From CAVQGZ01 sp942491665 (GTDB lineage: Bacteria > Actinomycetota > Actinomycetes > Jiangellales > Jiangellaceae): a stretch of 64,000 nucleotides of DNA. This document shows positions 25,285 through 33,296 of the stretch, piece by piece (positions within the stretch are counted from its first letter, which is position 1; every line of letters starts with the position of its first letter). The stretch is from assembly GCA_942491665.1 (NCBI GenBank), contig CALOBR010000001.1:1-64000 (forward strand). The letters run 5' to 3'. The notes under the pieces are model-generated. The model was not told the DNA's origin. It worked only from the letters and a program-made list of their open reading frames with translations, and made no database searches. The position numbers and the translations under genes were made by a program.

Positions 25285-26055
25285 TCAGGCGCCGACGGCG
25301 TGCACTCCCCCGTCGACGTGAACGATCTCGGCGGTGGTCTTCGGGAACCAGTCCGAGAGCAGGGCGACGCACGCGCGCGCGGTGGGCTCCGGGTCGGTCA
25401 TCTCCCAGCCGAGTGGGGCCCGCTCGTGCCAGACCGACTCGTACCCGGCGTACCCAGGGATGGACTTGGCCGCGAGCGTTCGCAACGGGCCGGCGGCGAC
25501 CAGGTTGACCCGGATGTTCTCTGGTCCGAGCTCGCGGGCCAGGTAGCGCGACGTCGCTTCGAGCGCGGCCTTCGACACGCCCATCCAGTCATACGTCGGC
25601 CAGGCGACGGCCGCGTCGAAGTCGAGCCCGACGACCGAGGCGCCGTCCGGGCCGAAGAGCGGCCGGCACGCCATGGTGAGCTGCTTGAGCGAGAAGGCCG
25701 AGACGTGCAGCGCGGTCGCCGCGTCCTCCCACTCGGTGTGCAAGAAGTTGCCGCCGAGGGCTGCCGGAGGCGCGTAGGCGATCGAGTGCAGCACCCCGTC
25801 CAAGCCGTCGACATGCTGCCCGACACGCTCGGCGAGCGTCGTCATGTGCTGCTCGTCGGTGACGTCCATCTCGACGAGCTGGACCGGAGCGGGCAGCCGC
25901 TTGATGATGCGCTCGACCAACGACATGCGGCCGAAGCCGGTGACCACAACGGTGGCGCCTTGGTCCAGGGCCATGCGGGCGACGTGGAACCCGATGGACT
26001 GGTCGGTGATCACTCCCGTCACCAGGATTCGCTTGCCCGCCAGCAACCCGCTCAC
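25285..26055 (-). CDS. fabI: Enoyl-[acyl-carrier-protein] reductase FabI/InhA
   Basis: The 256-residue enzyme reduces the trans-2 double bond of acyl-ACP with NADH in the last step of fatty-acid elongation. It starts at GTG 26055 (preceded by AGAGGA), giving SGLLAGKRILVTGVITDQSIG, the InhA/FabI nucleotide-binding start. The catalytic pair in YDWMGVSKAALEA (Tyr-x6-Lys) matches InhA-type FabI and differs from the Tyr-x3-Lys of ordinary SDRs. The gene follows fabG by 40 bp, the standard actinobacterial fabG-inhA operon. Confidence 0.96.
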   Translation of the reverse strand: MSGLLAGKRILVTGVITDQSIGFHVARMALDQGATVVVTGFGRMSLVERIIKRLPAPVQLVEMDVTDEQHMTTLAERVGQHVDGLDGVLHSIAYAPPAALGGNFLHTEWEDAATALHVSAFSLKQLTMACRPLFGPDGASVVGLDFDAAVAWPTYDWMGVSKAALEATSRYLARELGPENIRVNLVAAGPLRTLAAKSIPGYAGYESVWHERAPLGWEMTDPEPTARACVALLSDWFPKTTAEIVHVDGGVHAVGA

Positions 26056-26095
26056 ATGTGTCCTCTCGATCCTGGCCCGCCCATACGGGTGGCCA

Positions 26096-26803
26096 TCAGT
26101 GCCCCATCCCCAGCCCGCCGTCCACCGGGATGACCGCACCGGTCACGTAGGCGGCGTCGTCGCTGGCCACCCAGCGGATGACGCGAGCCACCTCGTCGGC
26201 ATCGGCGAAGCGCCCGAGGGGCACCTGGTCGCGGTAGGTCGCTCGGGTGTCCTCGTCCAGCTCGGCCGTCATGTCGGTCTCGACGAAGCCGGGTGCCACG
26301 ACGTTGGCGGTGATGCTGCGGCTGCCGAGCTCGCGGGCAAGAGAGCGCGCCATGCCGACGAGGCCGGCCTTGCTGGCCGCGTAGTTGACCTGGCCTGCCG
26401 AGCCGGTGAGTGCGACGACGCTGGACACCAGCACGATGCGGCCCCGACGCTGGCGCAGCATGGCTCGGGAGGCCGCTTTGACCACGCGGAACGCGCCGGA
26501 CAGGTTCGTGTCGATCACGTCGGCCCAGTCCGCCTCGGACATGCGCAGCAGCAGCGTGTCGCGGGTGATGCCGGCGTTGGCTACCAGCACCTCGATCGGT
26601 CCGTGGGCGTCCTGGGCCGCTGCGACGGCAGCCGCCACGGAGTCGGGGTCGCTGACGTCGGCCGGCACCGCCAGCAGACGGTCGTCGGGCACCGACCCAC
26701 CGCGCGTGGTGACGGCGACCTTGTCACCGAGGTCGGCGAAGCACCGGGCGGTCGCCAGACCGATCCCACGGTTGCCACCGGTGATCAGAACGCTTCGACT
26801 CAC
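26096..26803 (-). CDS. fabG: 3-oxoacyl-[acyl-carrier-protein] reductase FabG
   Basis: The 235-residue SDR has the NADPH-binding SVLITGGNRGIGLATAR, the NAG motif in VANAGITRD, the catalytic Ser (VLVSSVVA), and YAASKAG with Tyr and Lys. It reduces 3-oxoacyl-ACP during fatty-acid synthesis. The C-terminal VTGAVIPVDGGLGMGH is the classic FabG end. It sits upstream of fabI on the same strand, so both would be co-expressed. Confidence 0.96.
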   Translation of the reverse strand: MSRSVLITGGNRGIGLATARCFADLGDKVAVTTRGGSVPDDRLLAVPADVSDPDSVAAAVAAAQDAHGPIEVLVANAGITRDTLLLRMSEADWADVIDTNLSGAFRVVKAASRAMLRQRRGRIVLVSSVVALTGSAGQVNYAASKAGLVGMARSLARELGSRSITANVVAPGFVETDMTAELDEDTRATYRDQVPLGRFADADEVARVIRWVASDDAAYVTGAVIPVDGGLGMGH

Positions 26804-26878
26804 GGGGCGCGACCGTAACGCCTACCCGTTGGTAGGGACGAATCGTCCCTACCGGTGCGGCGGCGACGGGCGATGTCC

Positions 26879-27091
26879 TCAGGCGTCCTCGAGCCGGAAG
26901 CCAACCTTCATCGACACCTGGAAGTGGTCCGGCTGGCCGTCGGTGATGTGGCCACGGATCTCGACCACCTCGAACCAGTCGAGGTGGCGCATCGTGTCGC
27001 TCGCCCGCCCGATGCCGTTGCGCAGGGCGTCGTCGACCCCGTCCGGCGATGTTCCGACGACCTCGATCACTCGGTACGTGCGGTTCGGCAT
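26879..27091 (-). CDS. Dodecin flavoprotein
   Basis: The 70-residue protein (PNRTYRVIEVVGTSPDGVDDALRNG) matches dodecin, a small dodecameric flavin-binding protein that stores or buffers FMN/FAD. It keeps the Trp at HLDWFEV that stacks on the flavin and the ITDGQPDHFQVSMKVGF ending. ATG 27091 follows a good Shine-Dalgarno sequence (GAGAGGAAG). It is upstream of fabG with a gap of 75 bp and probably has its own promoter. Confidence 0.95.
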   Translation of the reverse strand: MPNRTYRVIEVVGTSPDGVDDALRNGIGRASDTMRHLDWFEVVEIRGHITDGQPDHFQVSMKVGFRLEDA

Positions 27092-27293
27092 GCGTCTTCC
27101 TCTCGTCCCTGATGGTGCGGCTGCGCTCCATCCTGCCGGAATCCTGCGTCGCGTACTACACCTGCGTCTCACCGGGCGCGGGCCATGGCGGTGTGAGCGA
27201 TTCACTCACTACCCATCTCTGGCACGGCCGGGTCGCCGGACGTAGCGTGTAGCCACGGCGTTCGAGGCGTCGTGCGAACGGGTGAGGTGACAC

Positions 27294-27608
27294 ATGGCGC
27301 GACGCACGCAGGCGGTCGCAAGCATCACCTCTGCCCCCACGTCGCTGACCGACGACCTGGCCATGCGCACGCGGCGCTACCTCTGGACCATGGGCGTGCG
27401 AACCGCCTGCTTCGTGGCTGCGATCTTCGTCCCAGGGTGGCCGCGGTGGGTGCTGGTCGCCGGCGCGGTGCTGCTGCCCTACCTCGGCGTCGTCGGGGCC
27501 AACGCGGGACGCGAGCGGATCGGCAAGACCCTGGAGCCGGTGACCCCCGACTTCTCGATGCCCGCACTGCCCGCGGGTCCCGCCGTCGAGCAGTCCTCGC
27601 CCCGCTGA
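27294..27608 (+). CDS. DUF3099-family two-helix membrane protein
   Basis: The 104-residue product has a polar N-terminus (SITSAPTSLTDDLAMRTRRYLW) followed by two membrane helices (about 34-52 and 55-75), the layout of actinobacterial DUF3099 proteins. Function is unknown. A GAGGTG ribosome-binding sequence lies about 6 nt before ATG 27294. The SURF1 gene follows after 46 bp. Confidence 0.85.
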   Translation: MARRTQAVASITSAPTSLTDDLAMRTRRYLWTMGVRTACFVAAIFVPGWPRWVLVAGAVLLPYLGVVGANAGRERIGKTLEPVTPDFSMPALPAGPAVEQSSPR

Positions 27609-27642
27609 CGCCCCGGGCGACGGCTGCACGAGCGCCAGGACC

Positions 27643-27657
27643 TACCGTCTGAGCATG
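27643..27657 (+). promoter_or_regulatory. Candidate -10 box TACCGT for leaderless SURF1 transcript
   Basis: TACCGT at 27643-27648 is followed by 6 nt and then the ATG at 27655. No ribosome-binding site fits in that gap, so the SURF1 gene may be transcribed from its own start codon. Confidence 0.4.
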
Positions 27658-28458
27658 AGCCTGTTCCGCACGCGCCGTGGGCTGAGCCTGCTGGCGTTCG
27701 CAACGGTGATGGCGGTTGCGTGCGTGCTGCTCGGGCTGTGGCAGCTCGACAGGTACCAGCAGCGAGGCGAGCGCAACGAGGCTATCCGGACTGCGCTGGG
27801 GTCGGCGCCGGCGCCGCTGGACGCCGTGCTCGACGCAGCCACGACGCCCGACGAGGTCTCCGCCGACGTCGAGTGGCGCGCAGTGACTGTGCGCGGGACG
27901 TTCGACCCGACGGCCGAGCTGTCACTGCGGCTGCGTTCGGTGGAGGGCCAGTCAGGAGTCCACGCCTTGGCCCCCCTGGTGCTCGACGACGGCTCGGCGG
28001 TGCTCGTCGACCGGGGCTTCGTCCCCACGGCCACGCGTTCCACCGGCGAGGTGGCGGTGCCACCCCCCGTCGACACGGTCGTGGAGCTGACCGGCCGCGT
28101 GCGGCTCAGCGAGTCGGGCCAGGGCTCGGGCCTCGACTCTGACTCCACGCCCCCGTCGATCCGGTTCGTCGACCTTGCCGAGATCGACACGCAGCTGGAC
28201 GACGACGTGGCACCGGTGTGGCTCGAACGGGTCGAGCAACGCCCCGCCGAGGACGACGCGCTGATCGCCATCCCAGCGCCCCGGCTCAGCGCCGGGCCGA
28301 GCCTGATCTACGCGGTGCAATGGTTCTTGTTCGGCATCGTGGCCGTGGTCGGCTTCGTGCTGCTGGCCCGCAAGGACAGCGCTGAGCGCGCCCACCGGCC
28401 CGAAGGCCAAGGAACCGCCCGTCCGGCCGCCACGGACGCCGAGCACTCCCCTTCGTGA
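27655..28458 (+). CDS. SURF1-family cytochrome oxidase assembly protein
   Basis: The 267-residue protein has membrane helices at both ends (residues about 12-30 and 220-240), with an extracytoplasmic domain between, as in SURF1. Conserved stretches are LLGLWQLDRYQQR at the first helix, VLVDRGFVP in the middle, and YAVQWFLFGIVAVVGF at the second helix. SURF1 helps place haem a in cytochrome c oxidase subunit I, so this gene works with ctaA and ctaB found at 54-56 kb. It converges on the DUF559 gene 12 bp downstream. Confidence 0.93.
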   Translation: MSLFRTRRGLSLLAFATVMAVACVLLGLWQLDRYQQRGERNEAIRTALGSAPAPLDAVLDAATTPDEVSADVEWRAVTVRGTFDPTAELSLRLRSVEGQSGVHALAPLVLDDGSAVLVDRGFVPTATRSTGEVAVPPPVDTVVELTGRVRLSESGQGSGLDSDSTPPSIRFVDLAEIDTQLDDDVAPVWLERVEQRPAEDDALIAIPAPRLSAGPSLIYAVQWFLFGIVAVVGFVLLARKDSAERAHRPEGQGTARPAATDAEHSPS

Positions 28459-28470
28459 CCTGTCCGATGG

Positions 28471-29391
28471 TCATCCCGCCTGCCGGCGGAGACCCAGCAG
28501 GTACGCGGCCTCGATCTCGCGCAGCACCCCCGCCGGGTCGTCCCTGATCCGGCGCGGCGAGATCGACAACACCGTCCACCCGGCAGCCGTCAGGGCTGCT
28601 CGCCGCCGCCCAGTCTGGTCGGCATCGGGCCCGAAGCCGTGGTGCTCGGCGCTGTCGACCTCCACCACGAGCCTGGCCTCCGGCCAGCACAGGTCCGGCA
28701 CCACGGTTCGCCCGTCGACGCTCATGGCTTCGTTCACCGCCGGCTGCCGCAGCACGACGCTGCGAGCAATGACCGCGAGCAGGTCGAGCTCGGGCGCCGA
28801 GGCAGCACCGGAGCCCAGGTCGCGCAGCGCTTGGCGCACCTCAGCGGCGCCCCTCGTGTGGCCTGCCGCGACCTCGGTCCAGAGCGCATCGACGGTCGTG
28901 AGCCTGCGCTGAACCACCTCGGCCAGCAGTGCCCGGGCATCCCGAGGCGCCACCACCCGTGCGGTATCGACTGCTGCTCGGGGCACGGGGGTCGTGGGCA
29001 TTCCCTGGCGAACCCGCGGTGCCGGCAGACGGCTGCTGCGGTGCACGACCAGCGGCGGTTGCCCACAGACCTTGCGCCGGTGCGGCACGAGCAGGTGCAC
29101 CCGGATGTCGTTCGGGGCGTACTTCAGCGCGTGCACCTCCAGAGCGGTGACGGACGCAATCTGGGCCTCGTCCCCGGCGTACAGCAGCCCTGCCCACATC
29201 TGCTGCCGCCGGGTGGGTGCGCCGGTCGTGAGCAGGTAGACCCGAGGCAGCACACGCCTGCCGGGCCCGCCCGCCCCACCGAGAGCGTCGACCTGCCGGG
29301 AGGTGAGCCCGTGCGCGAGGCACTGCGCCCGCGTCACCACCCCCTCCTGGCTCAGAGCCAGCGAACGCAAGGACTCGGGTAGCCGTCTCAT
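28471..29391 (-). CDS. AbiEi-type winged-helix protein with DUF559 (Vsr-like) endonuclease domain
   Basis: The 306-residue protein has an N-terminal AbiEi-like winged helix (LSQEGVVTRAQCLAHGLTSRQVDAL, then GRRVLPRVYLL) and a C-terminal DUF559 domain with a PD-(D/E)xK-like core (VVPDLCWPEARLVVEVD, then RRAALTAAGWTVLSISPRRI). Such genes are common in Actinobacteria and often carried as solitary relatives of type IV toxin-antitoxin antitoxins or very-short-patch-repair enzymes. AbiEi antitoxins repress their own promoter. No AbiEii toxin gene is adjacent. Its 353-bp upstream gap holds four copies of a 9-bp motif in both orientations. Confidence 0.85.
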   Translation of the reverse strand: MRRLPESLRSLALSQEGVVTRAQCLAHGLTSRQVDALGGAGGPGRRVLPRVYLLTTGAPTRRQQMWAGLLYAGDEAQIASVTALEVHALKYAPNDIRVHLLVPHRRKVCGQPPLVVHRSSRLPAPRVRQGMPTTPVPRAAVDTARVVAPRDARALLAEVVQRRLTTVDALWTEVAAGHTRGAAEVRQALRDLGSGAASAPELDLLAVIARSVVLRQPAVNEAMSVDGRTVVPDLCWPEARLVVEVDSAEHHGFGPDADQTGRRRAALTAAGWTVLSISPRRIRDDPAGVLREIEAAYLLGLRRQAG

Positions 29392-29744
29392 GGCGCCATG
29401 GTCGTGACACGGCGGCCGACGCGGCTTCCGTCTTCCACAGGCAGGGCCGGCGCGCTGGCGGCGAGCCGAGCCGAGTGACCGGCGCGCTGCGGTGACGGGA
29501 ACCTGTGCCCGTCTCGTGGGGTGTGAAGGGAGACAGACCCACCCGTCGGGGTCCGTGACGGGAGGAGAAGCCACCGTATGGCGTGCTGGCACTCCCACCA
29601 CGGGCGTCCTGGCGTGGTTTGTCGTCCCGTCACCCCGTCGGTGGCGTGCCCACCTTCCCGTCACGTCCCGCCCACCTGTGACCGCCCCACGGCGTGCCTG
29701 AGCGCCGACCGTTGGCAAGGCTCGACCCGCAGACGTGGGCCGGC
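29392..29744 (-). promoter_or_regulatory. 353-bp gap with four GTGACGGGA-type sites, candidate operator region
   Basis: No gene is seen here. The nonamer GTGACGGGA occurs at 29492-29500 and 29555-29563, and its reverse complement TCCCGTCAC at 29625-29633 and 29656-29664. Extended to ten bases, site 1 pairs with site 3 (GGTGACGGGA / TCCCGTCACC) and site 2 with site 4 (CGTGACGGGA / TCCCGTCACG). The region is upstream of the AbiEi/DUF559 gene, so autoregulatory operators are plausible. Confidence 0.4.
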
Positions 29745-30497
29745 CTACGCGAGCAGGGCGGGCAGCACCTCGGTTAGGTCGTCGCGGAGCACGGCGTGCG
29801 CATGGGAGTCGTACGGTGTGGGCGACCCGTTCGCCACGATCAGCCGCGCTCCGCTGCGCAGTGCCACCCGGCAGAGCCCGGCTGCCGGGTTGACCTGAAG
29901 GGACGTGCCGGCGGCGACGAACACGTCGCAGTCGGATGCCGCGTCCACGGCGGTGTCGAGCACCTCGGCCTCGAGGCTCTGCCCGAACGCGACGGTGGCT
30001 GAGCGCTGGATGCCTCCACAGGCAGCGCAGGGCGGGTCGGCCTCGCCGGCGTCCACCCGGGCAAGAACGTCACGCATGGGCACTCGGTGCCCGCACTCCA
30101 GGCAGGCGGAGAAGAAGAGCGTTCCGTGCAGCTCGACGACCTTCTCGGGGCTGCTGCCTGCGCGCTGGTGCAGGCCGTCGATGTTCTGGGTGAGCAGGGC
30201 GCGCAGGCGTCCGCTCTGCTCCAGGCGCACGAACGCCTCGTGGGCGGGGTTGGGCTCGGCGGTCCAGGCGGGGTGGTCGCGCCGGTTTGCCCAGGCGCGG
30301 CGGCGCAGGTCGGGGTCGGCACGGTACGTCTCGATGTCGAACATCGCGGCGGCACCTGGGTCTTTGGTCCACACCCCGTTCGGCCCCCGAAAGTCGGGGA
30401 TGCCCGAGGGAGTCGAGACCCCGGCTCCAGTAAGCACGGTGACGCGCGCGGCGGCGTCCAGCCAGCCACGCACCTCGTCAAGTTCGCCATCCACCAC
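29745..30497 (-). CDS. Sir2-family NAD-dependent deacylase
   Basis: The 250-residue enzyme removes acyl groups from lysine using NAD. It shows TGAGVSTPSGIPDFRG (NAD site), LLTQNIDGLHQRAG and VELHGTLF (catalytic His), and a zinc ribbon CLEC ... CAAC. GTSLQVNPAAGL completes the Rossmann part. The start at GTG 30497 avoids overlap with the divergent SDR gene; the frame is open to 30533, so a longer start is possible. The N-terminal actinobacterial length is normal. Confidence 0.93.
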   Translation of the reverse strand: MVDGELDEVRGWLDAAARVTVLTGAGVSTPSGIPDFRGPNGVWTKDPGAAAMFDIETYRADPDLRRRAWANRRDHPAWTAEPNPAHEAFVRLEQSGRLRALLTQNIDGLHQRAGSSPEKVVELHGTLFFSACLECGHRVPMRDVLARVDAGEADPPCAACGGIQRSATVAFGQSLEAEVLDTAVDAASDCDVFVAAGTSLQVNPAAGLCRVALRSGARLIVANGSPTPYDSHAHAVLRDDLTEVLPALLA

Positions 30498-30531
30498 GCC
30501 CGACGCTAGGCGGGCGCGCACAATGGCGCAC

Positions 30532-31290
30532 ATGGACCTGGGACTGACCCACCGCGTCTACGTCATGACCGGAGCCACCCGGGGGCTGGGCCTGGCCGTC
30601 GCGCACGTACTCGTGGACGAGGGTGCGCGGGTGGTGGTGTCGGGGCGCCACAGTTACTCCGTCGAGCCAGCAGTACACGCGTTGGGGCCTGACCACGCCG
30701 AAGGCGTCGTCGCCGACAACGGCGACCCGGCGACTCCTCAGCTGCTGGTGGATGCCGCCCGCACCCGCTTCGGCCGCCTGGACGGCGCGCTGGTCAGCGT
30801 GGGTGGACCCACTCCGGGCTCGGTCGCTGCCACCACCGACGAGCAGTGGCGCAGCGCTTTCGAGTCGGTGTTCCTCGGCGGGGTGCGACTGGGTCGCACC
30901 GTGGCGGCGAACCTGAGCGAGGGTGGGGCCATCGCGTTCGTGCTCTCGACCTCGGTCAAGGCCCCGATCTCTGGGCTGGCAACGTCCAACGGCCTGCGGC
31001 CCGGGCTGGCCATGGTCGCCAAGCAGCTGGCCGACGAGTACGGCCCTGCCGGGGTGCGGGTCGTGGGGCTGATGCCCGGCCGGATCGGCACCGAGCGGCT
31101 CGACGAGCTCGACGCAAGGAGCGGGGACGCCGCGGCGTCGCGGGCCCGCTGGGAGGCGATGATCCCGCTGCGCCGCTACGGCGAGCCGGCGGAGTTCGCC
31201 CGGGTGGCCGCTTTCGTCCTCTCCCCCGCCGCGTCGTTCGTCACCGGGTCGATGGTTGCCGTGGACGGCGGTCTGCTCGACGCCCTCTGA
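30532..31290 (+). CDS. SDR-family oxidoreductase with atypical active site
   Basis: The 252-residue protein has the glycine-rich cofactor loop TGATRGLGLAVA and a complete Rossmann fold ending VTGSMVAVDGGLLDAL. The catalytic Ser is present (LSTSVKAPI), but where a Tyr-x3-Lys is expected the sequence reads ATSNGLRPGLA, so Tyr is replaced by Asn and Lys by Arg. A subgroup of FabG-like SDRs shares this S-N-x-x-R pattern; their substrates are unclear. ATG 30523 in the same frame is an alternative start. The gene is divergent from Sir2. Confidence 0.85.
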   Translation: MDLGLTHRVYVMTGATRGLGLAVAHVLVDEGARVVVSGRHSYSVEPAVHALGPDHAEGVVADNGDPATPQLLVDAARTRFGRLDGALVSVGGPTPGSVAATTDEQWRSAFESVFLGGVRLGRTVAANLSEGGAIAFVLSTSVKAPISGLATSNGLRPGLAMVAKQLADEYGPAGVRVVGLMPGRIGTERLDELDARSGDAAASRARWEAMIPLRRYGEPAEFARVAAFVLSPAASFVTGSMVAVDGGLLDAL

Positions 31291-31312
31291 TCGCTGCGGC
31301 GAACGCCGAGGC

Positions 31313-33199
31313 TCACACCGACGCGGGCTCGGCGGCGGCGGTGTCGGCGAACTGCGTCCGGTACAGGTCGGCGTAGAGGCCGCCGTCGTCGAGCAGCTCG
31401 GCATGCGTGCCCCGCGCGACGATGCGTCCACCCTCGAGCACGAGGATCGTGTCGGCGTTGCGCACGGTCGAGAGCCGGTGGGCGATCACCAGGGACGTGC
31501 GCCCGTCCAGCGCGATGTCAAGAGCGCGCTGCACCGCCGACTCCGACTCGGAGTCGAGGTGCGCGGTGGCCTCGTCCAGGATCACGACCTGGGGCGCCTT
31601 GAGCATGAGCCGAGCGATCGCCATGCGCTGCTTCTCGCCACCGGACAGGCGGTAGCCACGATCGCCGACCATCGTGTCGAGCCCGTCCGGCAACGCCTGC
31701 ACCAACGAGTCGACCTGCGCGGCGCGCAGCGCGTCCCACACCTGCTCGTCGGTGGCGTCGGGACGGGCGTAGAGCAGGTTGTTGCGGATCGTGTCGTGGA
31801 ACATGTGCGCGTCCTGCGTCACCACGCCGACCGTGTCGGTGAGCGAGGCGAGGGTCGCGTCGCGCAGGTCGGTGCCGCCGATGCGCACGGCTCCGGATGT
31901 GGGGTCGTACAGGCGGCTGACCAACGCAGTCAACGTGGTCTTGCCCGCCCCGGACGGCCCGACCAGCGCGACCATCTGCCCGGGCTCGACCCGAACCGAG
32001 ATGTCGGTGAGGGTCATGCCGTCCACCGCGCGCTCCGTGGTCGCGATGGCCTCCAGCGATGCCAACGACACCTCGCCGGCCTTGGGGTAGCGGAACGAGA
32101 CCCCGTCGAGCTCGACGTCGGCTGCGCCGGGGGGCAGCGGCCGGGCGTCGGGCGCCTCGTCCACCAGCGGCGAGAGGTCGAGCACCTCGAAGACCCGTTC
32201 GAAGCTGACCAGCGCAGTCATGACGTCGATGCGGACGTTGCTGAGCGCGGTCAGCGGCCCGTATAGCCGTCCCAGCAGGGCCACCAACGCAAGCAGCGTG
32301 CCCAGCGTGAGGGTGCCGTCGACCACGAGGTTGCCGCCGACGCCGTAGACGATTGCCGTGGCCAGCGACGTGACCAGAGTGAGCGCGACGAAGAAGGCGC
32401 GGTTCTGCAGGGCGATGGTGATGCCGATGTCACGCACCCGCGACGCCCGGGACGAGAACTGCTCGCTCTCCTGGGCGGGACGACCGAACAGCTTGACCAG
32501 CAGCGCGCCGGCGACGTTGAACCGCTCGGTCATCATGCCGCTCATCTCGGCGTTCAGACCCATCTGCTCGCGGCTCAGCGCTGCGAGACGGCGCCCCACC
32601 CAGCGGGCGGGGACGAGGAAGACAGGCAGCAGGAGCAGCGCCCCGATCGTGACCTGCCACGACAGCGCAAGCATCGCGATGACGATCACGACGACACTGA
32701 TGCCGTTGGAGACCACCCCGGCGAGCGTGCCGGTGAAGGCTTGCTGGGCACCGATGACGTCGCTGTTGAGCCGTGAGACGAGGGCGCCGGTCTGCGCACG
32801 GGTGAAGAACGCGATCGGCTGACGCTGGACATGCGAGAACACCTGGGTGCGCAGGTCGAAGATCAGCCCCTCACCGATGCGCGCGGAGTACCAGCGCTCC
32901 ACCAGCGACAGACCCGCGTCGACGACGGCGATCACCGCCACGATGATCGCGAGCTGGGTCACCAGCGTTCCGTTGCCCGCCAGGATGCCGTCGTCGACGA
33001 TGCGCTGGAAGAGCAGTGGAGCCGCGACGACGAGCTGCGCGCTGATGATGACGATGACGAGGAAGACGGCGATGGGCCGGAAGTACGGACGGGCATACGA
33101 CGCGATGCGCCGAACCGTGCCGGGGGCCAGCTTGGCGTCCTTCACCGACTGGTCCCGCGTCATCGACCGGTACGTCATCCACATGCCGGGTCCCGACAT
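31313..33199 (-). CDS. ABC exporter, fused permease-ATPase (MsbA/MdlB type)
   Basis: The 628-residue protein has six membrane helices in residues 30-330 and a C-terminal ABC ATPase (Walker A GPSGAGKTT, signature LSGGEKQR, Walker B VVILDEATAHLD). It works as a homodimer, or with a half-transporter encoded elsewhere, to export lipids or drugs. A preceding 29-bp inverted repeat lies 12 bp upstream of its start. The substrate cannot be inferred from neighbours. Confidence 0.93.
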   Translation of the reverse strand: MSGPGMWMTYRSMTRDQSVKDAKLAPGTVRRIASYARPYFRPIAVFLVIVIISAQLVVAAPLLFQRIVDDGILAGNGTLVTQLAIIVAVIAVVDAGLSLVERWYSARIGEGLIFDLRTQVFSHVQRQPIAFFTRAQTGALVSRLNSDVIGAQQAFTGTLAGVVSNGISVVVIVIAMLALSWQVTIGALLLLPVFLVPARWVGRRLAALSREQMGLNAEMSGMMTERFNVAGALLVKLFGRPAQESEQFSSRASRVRDIGITIALQNRAFFVALTLVTSLATAIVYGVGGNLVVDGTLTLGTLLALVALLGRLYGPLTALSNVRIDVMTALVSFERVFEVLDLSPLVDEAPDARPLPPGAADVELDGVSFRYPKAGEVSLASLEAIATTERAVDGMTLTDISVRVEPGQMVALVGPSGAGKTTLTALVSRLYDPTSGAVRIGGTDLRDATLASLTDTVGVVTQDAHMFHDTIRNNLLYARPDATDEQVWDALRAAQVDSLVQALPDGLDTMVGDRGYRLSGGEKQRMAIARLMLKAPQVVILDEATAHLDSESESAVQRALDIALDGRTSLVIAHRLSTVRNADTILVLEGGRIVARGTHAELLDDGGLYADLYRTQFADTAAAEPASV

Positions 33200-33210
33200 T
33201 CGCCCTCCTC

Positions 33211-33239
33211 GTGACGTCAGGAGACCTCCCTGACGTCAC
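33211..33239. promoter_or_regulatory. Inverted repeat with two TGACGTCA cores, candidate operator or terminator
   Basis: GTGACGTCAGG (33211-33221) and CCTGACGTCAC (33229-33239) are 11-bp perfect inverted arms separated by 7 nt; each arm contains the self-palindromic TGACGTCA. It lies 12 bp upstream of the ABC exporter start and 58 bp past the enoyl-CoA hydratase stop, so it could be an operator for the exporter or a terminator for the upstream gene. There is no T-run after it. Confidence 0.5.
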
Positions 33240-33296
33240 GGGCCCAACATCATCGGCCAAGGGCTTGTTCCGCCCGGGCGAGTCAGCGGTACGCGC

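Noticed and set aside
28471..29391. Complete type IV toxin-antitoxin pair
   Set aside because: No AbiEii-type nucleotidyltransferase gene lies next to it; the C-terminal nuclease-like domain makes it a solitary DUF559 protein.
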